Below the pieces are notes generated by a model. That model was not told the origin of the DNA. It ran no database searches and saw only the letters and a program-made list of their open reading frames with translations. Below are positions 24,987-34,256 of a stretch of DNA of 64,000 bases, piece by piece (positions within the stretch are counted from its first letter, which is position 1; each line of letters begins with the position of its first letter). This DNA comes from JAVBSX01 sp031549565 (GTDB lineage Bacteria > Planctomycetota > Planctomycetia > Pirellulales > Thermoguttaceae), in the NCBI GenBank assembly GCA_031549565.1, contig JAVBPO010000054.1:1-64000 (forward strand), read 5' to 3'. Made by a program: the position numbers and the translations under genes.

Positions 24987-27900
24987 TTACGAAAGTAAAT
25001 CGACTAAAACCTTGTCAGTCAAGCGGAGCGAGTCGAGCGGCGATACGGTTGCTTCGAAAAATTCCTCGGTCGTCAACTCACCATCGGCGTCGTCGAAAAG
25101 TTGGCTCAGCGCTTGATCGAACGCCTCGACTCGTTTTCCGGTCGCGTCGAAGACCGATTCGGTCCGGGCAACGTACCCAAGCGTGTCGAGTTCGGAAACG
25201 GTCAGCAGTGCGGTCGGCGCGAATTCAAAGCGGGAAGCCGTCGCGAAATCGAGATTCGAGGAATTGACGAAAACGTCCGCATTTTCCTCCGCGACTTCGG
25301 CGATTGCGACGAATTCGCTTACTTCTTCGGTAACAACGTTTTCCGGGGTCTCGTCCTCAATTGACGCGAGGAAATCGTCGATCAAGGCCGCGGTTTCTTC
25401 ATTTTGAACGATGTCGTCGATGTTTTCGATCGCGACCACGGGCTTGGAAACCTCCATCAGATCGGCGGAAGGTTCCGGGACGTCTGCAGAAGCGAGTTGC
25501 GGCCAGTAGGCCGGGAAACGACCCGGAAAACGAAAATGCAGAAAAATATCTCCGCGTTTCACCTGACTGGCGGCAAGGGCACTGAACGTTCCGGCCCGGG
25601 TAAAATTGGTAAAATCGCCGATTCCAACCTGTCCGTAGTAATCGTCTTCAAACTCTTTTCTGGAATCCAAGTGGTCGAAGTCCCATTTCGCATAGACGGA
25701 ATCCTCTCCCTCGACTTTCTGCCCCCAGTTGCTGGGGTTGGTCAGTGCCGTGAAGTCGGTGACGTTGATGATGCCGTCGTCGTTAAAGTCGTAGATCACC
25801 GGATAGACCGGCATCATTTTGCCGTCGGCGAGGTTGACGAGGTTTTTTGAGTTCATCTGCGACGTCCCTGAATCGTAGAGGAATCCGCTGGAAACCGGTT
25901 TGGCATAACCGAATTCGGGAATCGGGACACCGACGTTTTCCTTCGAACCGGTCGAGGTGTTGTCCGCCGGACTGACGAAGACGCGGAAAAGGAGGACGTA
26001 TTTATCCTTGCCGATTCCCGTCGATTTCGACGTTCCCGAAACGATAATCTTACCCGAATTGACGTCCACTTTCGTCGTCGTGGTGTCGAGCGTGAAGTTG
26101 GAACTCGTTTGGATGTCCGAGGTCGTCGCTTTGAACAGCGTCTTGTCGTAATTGACGGTCGTGGTAAAGGAAGTGATGCCGTTCGTGTCGGTCGTCGAAC
26201 CGATCGACCCCCAGACTTCGAGGTAGTAGTGTCCCCATTCGTGGAGCCAAGTCAGCCGGGGATCGTGATCCGTATCGCTTCCGGCGGGAATCGTATCGTA
26301 TTGAGCGTTATAAAGCGGGACCGTATAGTCTGGATCATACTCCCGGAAGACGATCTCCATCGAGCCGGACGAAACTTCGGAAACCGTCGTGTTCTCGAAG
26401 CGGAAGATTTTATTGCCGCTGACGATCACCACGCCGGGCGTTTTGGCACCGTAACCGGCGGCGGATTTGCTTCCGGTTTTGAAACCGGTCGCCATGCCGA
26501 ACACCGTCTTGCTGTTGAGCGAACCTTCGAGCGTCAAGGTTCCGGCTCCGACCCAGTTGACCGTGGTGTCATACTTTCCGGCCTGACTTCCTTTGTTTTG
26601 GAAGACCATCGCCTGGTTCGTCGCGGAGGAAACGCCGACGATGATGTCGATTCGTCCGTCCGAGTCGAAATCCTCGAACATCATCTGGTAGTTTCGAACC
26701 CCGGCTTTCAGGGCCAAATTGCTGATCCGGTCCGTTTTCTCGTCGTGGTTGAATTCGCCGTTTGCGTTTTGCGTGTAAAACCGGATTTGATTGTCGCCGG
26801 CGTTGAGGACGGCGAAATCGAGACGCCCGTCGCCGTTGATATCGGCCGTGGCGACGACGCTCGGCTTGGATCCGATTTGGGTGTTGACGTCCAGCACGGT
26901 CCCGACCGTGACCGTGGTGGCATTCAGATCGAATGAGCCGTCGCCTTTATTCTTAAAGATCGAGACGGTCGCCTTGGTTTCGTTGACCGTGATGATATCG
27001 TCGTACAGGTCGTTATTGAAATCCCCTTTGGCCATGTGCGTAACCGGCGTAACGGCGGCGGGCAATCTGGTCGTCTTGGGCGTCACCGTGGCTCCATCGA
27101 ACGAAAACGTGAGAATTTCCTTGCCGTCGTCATGGAGCACAGCGAGGTCGTCCTTCGGATGCAAAGCGCCGGGAACGCGTTTGTTGATGAAGTTTCCTGC
27201 AACCAGAACCGAAGGATTGATCGCTTCGGTAATGGTCGTAAATTTCGAGAAAAGATTGCTTTTCCCCGGGGCGAGGCCGGTGTAAAGCGTCAACGTCGTC
27301 CCGGATTTTCCTTGGGCGACGACGAAATCCATGTACCCGTCGCCGTCGAAGTCCCCGAAGACGGCATTGGTGACATCGGCGGAGAAATCCAAAAGCACCT
27401 TTCCTGTATTGTAGTTCGGGTCCGAAGGATTTCCGGGCAGGAACATCAACTGTTTTTCGCCGATGGCGATCACGTCCTGGTAGCCGTCGCCGTCGAAGTC
27501 CCCGACCTGGGTCGCGAGATAATTGGCGAAGGAATCGATTTTCGATTGGAGGGTGAACTGTCCGGTACTGGAGCCGACGAGAAATTGGTACGAAGTTCCG
27601 TCGCTGACGAGGATGTCGATGTACCCGTCGTTATTCATGTCGCCGATCGTACAATAACGCGGCTCGATGTCGGTATCGATCGTGCTGGGGGTTATCTGGA
27701 CGTCGGACGTTCCCGAGGGGAGCGAACTGGACGAGACGTGCGAGATACGGACGGCGTATTTGTTTTGGGAATTGGCGTTGATGTAGTTGATTCCCGTAAT
27801 GATTTCTTCGGGGGCGTCCCGGTTGACGTTGGCGATTTTCGTCCAGATCGGATTCGCGGCGGTGTACTCCTTCTTGCCGGCCGCGGTCGCGGTGAGCGTG

Positions 27901-28880
27901 GTCGTCGTTGCCGTGGCGTTGTAGAAATTCAACGTCTGGATAACCTTCTTGTCGTCCGTCGGAGTGGTGGTTGTCTGGCTGATCAACTGCAGCGCACTGG
28001 TATCGGAAGTGACTTTCCCGAAACCGATCGCATTCCCCGTAACCGTGGACGGGACGGCGATCGCGGTCGTCTGGAATCCCTTGTCCTGGCCGACGAAGAA
28101 GAACGACTTGGTCGTTTTCGTTTTACTCGAACCTTCATAGGCGGTTCCCGTCATGGTAATCAGGAGGTCGGGATGGACTTTCCCGGAAGAATCGGCGACC
28201 ACCTCGCGCACCTGGAGACTCTCCAACTCTAAATCGTTGTCGTTCGCTGATAACGAGAAAGGATAAGTAATGGTCGATCGCGTGTAAGACGTGGCAAAAG
28301 TTCCGTTGCTTGATCCCTGGTATACGTCGATATTCAGGTCGCCCCGTGTTTTGTGGACCGTTTTGCCGTCCACGACCTCGGAATAAATGACCGTAGTGGT
28401 CGAGAAGACCAGCAGATCGGCGACGCCGTCGGCGTTCATGTCGGCAACCGCGTACTGCCTCGATTTGACGTTGCTGTTGCTCCCGCCGATGTCGGAGATG
28501 ACGGTCTTCACCGCCGCTCCGTACTGGTTGCTCGAACTGCCGTTGTTCAGGAAGACGGACACCGTTTGCAGTTCCCGGTCGATGGAAACGATGTCGTTGC
28601 CGACATTGCCGATTTTTGCGACTTCGAGAAAGTGGGAGCGTTCCAAAGCGAACGTAATTGCCGAAGCCGAGTCCGATTTGTACGTAAAGTCGGCAAGCTG
28701 GTCGAACGTGATCGCCGAAGCGGTGAGCATGCAACGCTCTTCGAGGCTTTCGACCGCGAGTTTTTTACTGCGCGGCGCGGAGGATTTTCTCCCCTTGGGT
28801 GTTTTCTTTTTCTCGGCGGAAGATTCCGAATTGGTCGCGGTGGTCAACAGTTGGATCCATCGGGAGAATGACTTTTTCAT
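24987..28880 (-). CDS. Giant secreted FG-GAP/VCBS protein with ESLEERCMLTA N-terminal motif
   Basis: 1297-aa surface or secreted protein. The basic N terminus leads to KKLAVESLEERCMLTASA, the planctomycete-typical export-associated motif of large extracellular proteins. The body contains at least seven FG-GAP/VCBS calcium-binding units such as DMNADGVADLLVFS, DMNNDGYIDILVSD, DFDGDGYQDVIAIG, DFDGDGYMDFVVAQ, DINGDGRLDFAVLN and DFDSDGRIDIIVG, forming a probable beta-propeller. Near residue 1030 the segment YDFNDDGIINVTDF looks like half of a dockerin. The C-terminal about 200 residues are acidic (E/D/V-rich). Likely a calcium-stabilised adhesin or scaffold; no enzyme motif seen. Confidence 0.9.
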   Translation of the reverse strand: MKKSFSRWIQLLTTATNSESSAEKKKTPKGRKSSAPRSKKLAVESLEERCMLTASAITFDQLADFTYKSDSASAITFALERSHFLEVAKIGNVGNDIVSIDRELQTVSVFLNNGSSSNQYGAAVKTVISDIGGSNSNVKSRQYAVADMNADGVADLLVFSTTTVIYSEVVDGKTVHKTRGDLNIDVYQGSSNGTFATSYTRSTITYPFSLSANDNDLELESLQVREVVADSSGKVHPDLLITMTGTAYEGSSKTKTTKSFFFVGQDKGFQTTAIAVPSTVTGNAIGFGKVTSDTSALQLISQTTTTPTDDKKVIQTLNFYNATATTTTLTATAAGKKEYTAANPIWTKIANVNRDAPEEIITGINYINANSQNKYAVRISHVSSSSLPSGTSDVQITPSTIDTDIEPRYCTIGDMNNDGYIDILVSDGTSYQFLVGSSTGQFTLQSKIDSFANYLATQVGDFDGDGYQDVIAIGEKQLMFLPGNPSDPNYNTGKVLLDFSADVTNAVFGDFDGDGYMDFVVAQGKSGTTLTLYTGLAPGKSNLFSKFTTITEAINPSVLVAGNFINKRVPGALHPKDDLAVLHDDGKEILTFSFDGATVTPKTTRLPAAVTPVTHMAKGDFNNDLYDDIITVNETKATVSIFKNKGDGSFDLNATTVTVGTVLDVNTQIGSKPSVVATADINGDGRLDFAVLNAGDNQIRFYTQNANGEFNHDEKTDRISNLALKAGVRNYQMMFEDFDSDGRIDIIVGVSSATNQAMVFQNKGSQAGKYDTTVNWVGAGTLTLEGSLNSKTVFGMATGFKTGSKSAAGYGAKTPGVVIVSGNKIFRFENTTVSEVSSGSMEIVFREYDPDYTVPLYNAQYDTIPAGSDTDHDPRLTWLHEWGHYYLEVWGSIGSTTDTNGITSFTTTVNYDKTLFKATTSDIQTSSNFTLDTTTTKVDVNSGKIIVSGTSKSTGIGKDKYVLLFRVFVSPADNTSTGSKENVGVPIPEFGYAKPVSSGFLYDSGTSQMNSKNLVNLADGKMMPVYPVIYDFNDDGIINVTDFTALTNPSNWGQKVEGEDSVYAKWDFDHLDSRKEFEDDYYGQVGIGDFTNFTRAGTFSALAASQVKRGDIFLHFRFPGRFPAYWPQLASADVPEPSADLMEVSKPVVAIENIDDIVQNEETAALIDDFLASIEDETPENVVTEEVSEFVAIAEVAEENADVFVNSSNLDFATASRFEFAPTALLTVSELDTLGYVARTESVFDATGKRVEAFDQALSQLFDDADGELTTEEFFEATVSPLDSLRLTDKVLVDLLS

Positions 28881-29139
28881 TGCCGTCTCAGTCGTATGTG
28901 AAGTAAAAGGAAAGCGGGTCGGCCACGACCAACGTGCCCCGGATTATAACGAAAAAAAACGTCGTTGGGGAAGTGCGGGGAAAAATAACACTCTAAAATT
29001 ATCGAAAAATTTATTTTTTCGAGTAGACGACCGGTCCATTATACACAAATCCTTTTTTTACGCAAGAAAAGAACAGGTGATAAATCGGGAACAACCGCCC
29101 ACTTGGAGTCTTGGTTGCCGTGTCAGGGATTAAAGTTCA
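28881..29139. other. Upstream region of the giant gene
   Basis: 259 bp presumably holding the promoter of the minus-strand giant gene. A/T-rich, including TAAAATTATCGAAAAATTTA and a run GAAAAAAAACG. No gene or clear promoter box assigned. Confidence 0.4.
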
Positions 29140-29236
29140 CGAAATTTTGAAAAAATTGGAAAAAATAAGGGAGGGGAAGGAAAAGGGGAAAAGGGTTGAA
29201 GGGTGGAAAGGAAGAAGGGAGAAAGAGGGGAACGTT
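29140..29236. repeat. Polypurine tract
   Basis: About 95 bp almost free of C and with few T on the plus strand (blocks GGGAGGGGAAGGAAAAGGGG and GGAAAGGAAGAAGGGAGAAA). Lies between the giant gene and a heptad array. Candidate for triplex-forming or unusual DNA structure. Confidence 0.7.
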
Positions 29237-29240
29237 CATT

Positions 29241-29345
29241 ACGCTCGCTTACGCTTCCCGCTCATTTCTCATTTCTTATTTGTTATTTGTTATTTGTTAT
29301 TTGTTATTTGTTATTTGTTATTTGTTATTTGTCATTTGTTATTTG
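29241..29345. repeat. 25-mer companion repeat plus heptad array (ATTTGTT type)
   Basis: The companion element ACGCTCGCTTACGCTTCCCG CTC (29241-29263) is followed directly by about twelve heptads: ATTTCTC, ATTTCTT, then repeated ATTTGTT and ATTTGTC. The array continues into the stop codon of the prenyltransferase-repeat gene at 29346-29348. Confidence 0.9.
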
Positions 29346-31043
29346 TCATTCCCCGTACAACGACATATACCGATACGGCGCTTCCAGGATCATGATCGCG
29401 AATGATGTGTTCAACAGGCGTCCGCCGGTGTCGCAGTACGGGTCCGGAAAAAACCAGCTTCCGCTTTCGTGTCCTCCCTGGTCCTGCGTTTGAACCAAAA
29501 AATCCCGCAGGTCCGGATACCATCTCGTCCAACCGGAGCCGCCGTAATGCTTCATCGCGAGCGTTCCGTAATAGGCGTAGTATAAATTACAGTGCCCCCG
29601 GCCCGACCGGGACTTTGTCTCCGATTTCAATCCGCCCCAGCCGTCCAACATCCGGATTCCTCCATCCAACGGTTCGAAGCCGGGTTTCGCTCCCAAGTAC
29701 ATCCTCAATAATAATCCGATTGCGGTACATGTATAGGGCGAATCGTCGTACCTTCCCACGGATTCCTTGGAATCGAGCTCTTTCTTGTACGGAAAGCGAA
29801 CCGGCAAATAGTTATACTGTTGACCTCCGTCATATTGGGTGGAATCGAGAAACAATTCCGCTCGGGACAACGTTGTCGATTTGACCTCCAAACCGGAGAG
29901 CATCGCGCTTTTGAGCGAGAGCATCTGCCAACCGCTGACCGACAGGTCGCCCGGCGCTTCTCCCTGTCGATACCGCCAACCGCCGACGAACCGCCCTTGC
30001 TGTACCTGCGCCGCTTCAATGTATCGCACCGCGTTCTGGGCGGCGTCCCGAAGCTTGGTTTCAAACTCTTTGTTTCCTTTGCCCCGGGTCATTCCATACG
30101 CTTCGCACAACGCAAGGGTTGCGATTCCCTGGGTATACATTCCCTGTGAGGTTTGCTGTGTCAAATCGTTTCCGAGCGACATTTCAACGCTGTTTCGCGA
30201 ATCGAGCAGGAACCGCAGTCCCTTCTCGACGACCCGTTTGTATTGTCCGTCCAAATGCGTGTACCCCGCCCCGAGGAACGGCAACAGCGCGATCGCGGTC
30301 GCCGCGTTGCGGCTCGGATGCTTTCCCGGATGGGAGCAAAGGTTTCTTTTTCCACAGTTTCCTAAATGAAAACTCCACCCGCCGTCGGAATCCTGATGAA
30401 TCGCGAGCCAACGGAGTCCGGCTTCGACCGTTTTCTCGCTCATTTCGGTCGGATCTCCCGCTCCGCCCCGCCTTCCGCGATTCGCTTCGGACCGGCTTTC
30501 GGCGAATCCTCCGCCGCCCCTCATCGCCTGGGTCGGATCCCCGCCGCCCGTCGCCGCTTCTCCGCCCAAAGTTGCCGTTGTCGTCGTTTGTTCGGTCGGT
30601 TCGCTGCTGTTCGATTCCTGGATTTCGTCCGAATGGTGCAACTCCGTGATGCTCGTCGAATCATCCGGAACGATCAACAGCTCGTTCGGGTTGACCGAAG
30701 GCGTGCTTTCCTCAAGGCTCGCGATCAAACCGTCGCCGTCGTCGATTCCGTCCTCCAGGGTGGAAAACCCGCCGACCAAAAGTCCTTGCGGCAGTTGTGC
30801 CGGTCGGTACACCAACAGGGCTAGCGACATCAGCAGGAAAAAGTGAAACGCGAAGCTGCTCCACGTCCCGACCATTTCTTCCCGAGCCAACCACACCAAC
30901 CACGCGTACAGGAGTTGGGCGAATGTTTTTTTTTCGTTCTTTCGAGGGGGATTTTTCTGCGCTTCGGTCAGGATCGGCGGAACGACCGGCGTTTCCTCGC
31001 CGAGCGACGGTGGTTTTCCTCGACTTTCATGCGATATTTTCAC
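29346..31043 (-). CDS. Membrane-anchored prenyltransferase/squalene-oxidase repeat protein
   Basis: About 565 aa. Two GTG starts are possible, 31058 and 31043; the first lies in a palindrome so 31043 is listed. A membrane helix (FAFHFFLLMSLALLVY, about 65-85) is followed by a long Ser/Thr/Glu/Gly-rich linker and, from about residue 215, an (alpha/alpha) barrel region with repeat signatures LRWLAIHQDSDGGWSF, GIATLALCEAYGMT, GWQMLSLKSAMLSGL, TAIGLLLRMYLG. Catalytic DxDD of squalene cyclases is not evident, so this is more likely a binding or scaffold form. Domains like this are common in planctomycetes; function unknown. Confidence 0.85.
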   Translation of the reverse strand: MKISHESRGKPPSLGEETPVVPPILTEAQKNPPRKNEKKTFAQLLYAWLVWLAREEMVGTWSSFAFHFFLLMSLALLVYRPAQLPQGLLVGGFSTLEDGIDDGDGLIASLEESTPSVNPNELLIVPDDSTSITELHHSDEIQESNSSEPTEQTTTTATLGGEAATGGGDPTQAMRGGGGFAESRSEANRGRRGGAGDPTEMSEKTVEAGLRWLAIHQDSDGGWSFHLGNCGKRNLCSHPGKHPSRNAATAIALLPFLGAGYTHLDGQYKRVVEKGLRFLLDSRNSVEMSLGNDLTQQTSQGMYTQGIATLALCEAYGMTRGKGNKEFETKLRDAAQNAVRYIEAAQVQQGRFVGGWRYRQGEAPGDLSVSGWQMLSLKSAMLSGLEVKSTTLSRAELFLDSTQYDGGQQYNYLPVRFPYKKELDSKESVGRYDDSPYTCTAIGLLLRMYLGAKPGFEPLDGGIRMLDGWGGLKSETKSRSGRGHCNLYYAYYGTLAMKHYGGSGWTRWYPDLRDFLVQTQDQGGHESGSWFFPDPYCDTGGRLLNTSFAIMILEAPYRYMSLYGE

Positions 31044-31050
31044 AGTGTAC

Positions 31051-31078
31051 TCCGGCACCTATGGTGCTCGGGCTAAAC
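31051..31078. repeat. REP-like palindrome with GGCTAAAC tail
   Basis: CCGGCACCTATGGTGCTCGG followed by GCTAAAC, in the divergent promoter region and overlapping the first possible GTG start of the prenyltransferase-repeat gene. Confidence 0.65.
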
Positions 31079-31293
31079 GGGGGGCGTCGGGTATTATCGT
31101 TATTCTATGGGCTCAACCTTGGTTGAATCTCCCGATGTGCCAAATATACCGATCCTCCCTTTTAGCCGGTACTCCGCTTCAGCAAAAGAAAATATTTGCT
31201 CCATTTGACCGAAGGAAGAGAGCGAATATAATTGGAGTTGGACTTTTTCGTTTTCGCACAATCCGCTGAATTTTCTCATTTTTCCGCCGTTCC

Positions 31294-32589
31294 ATGAAGA
31301 CGCCCCCCCACGACTTGGATGAAGGAACGATTCGTCGTATCGATTGGCAGGAGCTTTGCCCGGCCGTGCTGTTGCCGCAAGCGGTTTCCATTGCGACCGG
31401 TTTTCGCGTTCTCTGGGTCGCCTCGCTCGGCGTTTTACTGACCCTGTTTCTCGGATTCCTCCTCAACGGAATCACGTCCAAGCTTGCTCAAAAGGAATTG
31501 GAACGACTGGACGCCGCCGTGGAAAGCGACGACGCCGAGTACGGGAAACTGGCCGTACAATCCCAAGCCGATCAAATCCCGCTCGATTCGCTGACCCGAA
31601 CGCTCCAGTTCCGTCATCCCGAAAGAACTCTGGAAAAAGATCGTCCTTTTCTCTTGGAAACATTTCGCCTCCCGACGTTTTCCGAAGCCGCCGGTTCGGT
31701 TCTGCTCCCGTGGAAACTGCTCGGCGATTCGCTTTGCCGCGTTTTTCCTTTGCGTCAAACGTGCTTCGGAAACGGCGTTTCGTTGATCTGGTTCGTCGGC
31801 GTTTTCGTGATCTGGGCGCTTGCTGGAGCGGTTGTTTCGCGGTCGGCCGCCTTGCAGATTACGATCGGCCAATACGCCCGTTGGAGTCAACTGCGAGCTT
31901 TCCTGAACTGGCGGTTGCGGTCGTATTTCGCGGCGGTATTGATCCCGGTCGTCGGGCTCGCTTTTTGCGGCTTTGCGGTGAGTATAGCCGGTTGGTTGAC
32001 GTTCATTCCGGTCGTCGGTTTTCTCACGGCTTTGCTTTTTCCGATCGCGCTCTTTTTCGGTTTCTGTTTCGCAATCCTGGGAGTCGGGCTCCTTTTCGGT
32101 TGGCCGCTCGCTTTTGCGGCGGTGAGCGTCGACGGTTCCGACGGGTTTGACGCCGTGAGCCGTTCGTATTCCTACGTGTATCAACGGCCGTTGCAATATC
32201 TCGTTTACGCGCTTTTGGCAATCGTAATCGGGGCGGTCGGGTTCTTTTTCATTTCGTGGTTCGTCGACTTGGCGCTTGTGCTCGTTGCAAATTGGGGCCG
32301 GGTTCCGCTCGTCGATTTCGCGTCTCTCCCGCAAGCGGAAGGGGAAGTCGTCGCGCCGTCGCTCACGCTTCGAATCCTCTTTTTCTGGTGTTGGTGTTTT
32401 CAAATCGTCAAAGTCGGATTCCTGTTCGGATACTTTTGGGTCAGCACGGCGATCATTTACGTGATTCTCCGCCGCAGCGTCGACGGAACGCCGATCGACG
32501 ACATTCGATTTCCTCCCCAGGAATCGCCCACGGTTCAAAAAATCGTACCGGTCAAAACCGACGAGAAGGGGGCTCCGGAAGTCGGGTAA
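31294..32589 (+). CDS. Multi-pass membrane protein of unknown function
   Basis: 431-aa protein with about seven hydrophobic helices: near residues 35-55 (VLWVASLGVLLTLFLGFLL), 165-180 (SLIWFVGVFVIWALAGAVV), 210-270 (a Gly-rich double segment), 305-335 and 360-385. The polar linkers between about 55 and 150 face one side. The segment PLAFAAVSVDGSDGFDAVSRSYSYVYQRP with a long conserved-looking loop is typical of a planctomycete family I know only as hypothetical. Divergent from the prenyltransferase-repeat gene and followed at 48 bp by another, so the three may work together. Confidence 0.8.
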   Translation: MKTPPHDLDEGTIRRIDWQELCPAVLLPQAVSIATGFRVLWVASLGVLLTLFLGFLLNGITSKLAQKELERLDAAVESDDAEYGKLAVQSQADQIPLDSLTRTLQFRHPERTLEKDRPFLLETFRLPTFSEAAGSVLLPWKLLGDSLCRVFPLRQTCFGNGVSLIWFVGVFVIWALAGAVVSRSAALQITIGQYARWSQLRAFLNWRLRSYFAAVLIPVVGLAFCGFAVSIAGWLTFIPVVGFLTALLFPIALFFGFCFAILGVGLLFGWPLAFAAVSVDGSDGFDAVSRSYSYVYQRPLQYLVYALLAIVIGAVGFFFISWFVDLALVLVANWGRVPLVDFASLPQAEGEVVAPSLTLRILFFWCWCFQIVKVGFLFGYFWVSTAIIYVILRRSVDGTPIDDIRFPPQESPTVQKIVPVKTDEKGAPEVG

Positions 32590-32637
32590 ACGTTTTGTTT
32601 CGAATCGCGGAGTACCGGCTTAAAGGGTTTAATATTT

Positions 32638-33666
32638 ATGAGACGGCTATCCACTATCCTCTATTCTCTATCCTCCATTCTACTGCTGTTCCCGACCGTT
32701 GCATCTGCCGCGGTTTCGGAAACGGAGCTGCGGCAGTCGATCACGCAGGGGCTCGATTGGCTCGCGGCGAAGCAGTCGAGCCGTGGTTCCTGGGAAGCGT
32801 CGGACTCCGCGTACCCCTGCGCCATGACCGGCATGGCCGGGATCGCGCTGCTTTGCGAGGGATCGACGCCAACGCAGGGTAAGTATTCCGAAAATGTGCG
32901 AAAAGCGGTCGAATTTCTCCTGTCCCGCAGCCGGACGAACGGTTTGATCGGCGACCCGAAGTCGGATGATCGGTACACCTACGGACATGGATTCGGGATG
33001 TTGTTCCTCTCACAGGTCGTCGGAGAAGAAGAGTTCGCGGACCATCGTCAGGAAATTATCGACGTGCTCACGCGGGCGGTCGAGTTCACCGGCAAAGCCC
33101 AGACTCGGGAAGGGGGATGGGGCTACGTCAGCGCGGCGGACGGGAGTAATTTCGACGAAGGTTCGACGACGATCACGCAAGTTCAAGCGCTCAGAGGGTG
33201 TCGCAACGCCGGGATTCCGGTTCCGAAAGAGATCGTGGACAAGGCGATTCGATACATTCATCGCTGTTCCATTCAAGGTGGGGCCGGCGGTGTACAGTAT
33301 AATATCGGCGGCGGGGGGGGGAGACCGCCGATCAGCGCGGCCGCGATTGCCTGTCTGTACAACGCCGGCGAATACGATGATTCCTACGTCCCGAAACTGT
33401 TGACCTACTGCGACAAAACGTTACAGATCGGCGAACGGGACGACGGGCATTGGCACTACGCCCACTACTATTTCGCCCAGGTCAAATACCGGCAAGGGGG
33501 CAAAGAGTGGGAAAACTACCGGGACAAAATCTACCGGAAGCTCATCAACGAAGCCGCATCCGACGGAAGTTGGTCGCAAGGATACATCGGAACGGTCTAC
33601 ACGACCGCGATCAACCTGACCATCCTCCAACTCGAAAAAGCGGCGCTGCCCATTTATCAGAGGTAA
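32638..33666 (+). CDS. Secreted prenyltransferase/squalene-oxidase repeat protein
   Basis: 342 aa with signal peptide MRRLSTILYSLSSILLLFPT and cleavage after VASA. The rest is an alpha/alpha-toroid with repeat signatures LRQSITQGLDWLAAKQSSRGSW, MAGIALLCEG, RKAVEFLLSRS, GFGMLFLSQV, VQALRGCRNAGI and TAINLTILQLEKA. The catalytic acidic motif of true cyclases is not visible. A G9 run at 33313-33321 encodes the Gly stretch in NIGGGGGRP. The signal peptide is partly coded by heptad repeat DNA (32647-32681). Follows the membrane protein gene on the same strand. Confidence 0.87.
   Translation: MRRLSTILYSLSSILLLFPTVASAAVSETELRQSITQGLDWLAAKQSSRGSWEASDSAYPCAMTGMAGIALLCEGSTPTQGKYSENVRKAVEFLLSRSRTNGLIGDPKSDDRYTYGHGFGMLFLSQVVGEEEFADHRQEIIDVLTRAVEFTGKAQTREGGWGYVSAADGSNFDEGSTTITQVQALRGCRNAGIPVPKEIVDKAIRYIHRCSIQGGAGGVQYNIGGGGGRPPISAAAIACLYNAGEYDDSYVPKLLTYCDKTLQIGERDDGHWHYAHYYFAQVKYRQGGKEWENYRDKIYRKLINEAASDGSWSQGYIGTVYTTAINLTILQLEKAALPIYQR
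32647..32681. repeat. Heptad repeat inside a signal-peptide coding region
   Basis: Five consecutive 7-bp units (CTATCCA CTATCCT CTATTCT CTATCCT CCATTCT) translate as LSTILYSLSSIL in the signal peptide of the adjacent gene. Confidence 0.85.
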
Positions 33667-33750
33667 ATGGGTAAATTACGAATTACATTCATTGTTGAAA
33701 ACGGAATCAATCCTGAATAGTAATTCGTAATTTGGAATTAGTAATTAGAC
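33667..33750. repeat. Inverted pair of heptad repeats (AATTACG / GTAATTC type)
   Basis: TAAATTACGAATTACATTCA near 33672 pairs with AGTAATTCGTAATTTGGAAT near 33720. It fills the convergent spacer between the prenyltransferase-repeat gene and the small lipoprotein and could act as a bidirectional 3' hairpin. Confidence 0.75.
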
Positions 33751-34023
33751 CTAAAAGTTCCCCGCGTCGGGGGTGGTCGTGTAGGTCGCTCCGCCCATAC
33801 CGGAGCAGGGGTCCATAGTCGCGCACGGATCGCAGCAGTTGGGCATCGGGGAACCGGACGTCATCATGTAGGTCGGCATGGGTTGAGCTTCCTGGGCTGC
33901 CGGTCGATTGAACGGCCAAAGTGAACCGCGACGACACCACTCCGAAGGGGGCGAAATCGTACAGCCCAGGGAAAACGACGACACGAACAGGACCAGACAC
34001 GTGAACAGGACGATTTTTTTCAT
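33751..34023 (-). CDS. Small Cys/Met/Pro-rich lipoprotein
   Basis: 90 aa from the ATG at 34023; upstream codons to 34131 are not supported. Lipoprotein signal MKKIVLFTCLVLFVSSFSLGC (Cys at about 21), then ISPPSEWCRRGSLWPFNRP, and a tail with CCDPCATMDPCSGM. The cysteines may bind metal or form disulfides. This SLGC...WCRRGSLWP pattern is familiar from planctomycete small lipoproteins, function unknown. Confidence 0.8.
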   Translation of the reverse strand: MKKIVLFTCLVLFVSSFSLGCTISPPSEWCRRGSLWPFNRPAAQEAQPMPTYMMTSGSPMPNCCDPCATMDPCSGMGGATYTTTPDAGNF

Positions 34024-34256
34024 CGGAATGCTCTCTCCATCAGGGGGTGATATCATCGGTTTCTCCGGAAACCGTAAGAACTTCGGGGGTACGGACCGGA
34101 AACAGATCGTACAAATCGGAACCGGTCCCAAGTCTCGGGAACTCTACACCACGTTTGGTGAAAAGCAAACGAAACCGGATTTTTTTTGCCCTCAATCCTT
34201 TGATTGAAACTTCAGTATTCCACAAGACCCGATTTACCGGGAAAGTTTAACAGGAA

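Noticed and set aside
26109..28871. Long plus-strand open frames opposite the giant FG-GAP gene
   Set aside because: Antisense shadows created by the GC-rich codon bias of the real minus-strand gene.
29111..29493. Plus-strand frames with repeating FVICYLL residues
   Set aside because: Translation of the ATTTGTT heptad array; no start context or conserved domain.
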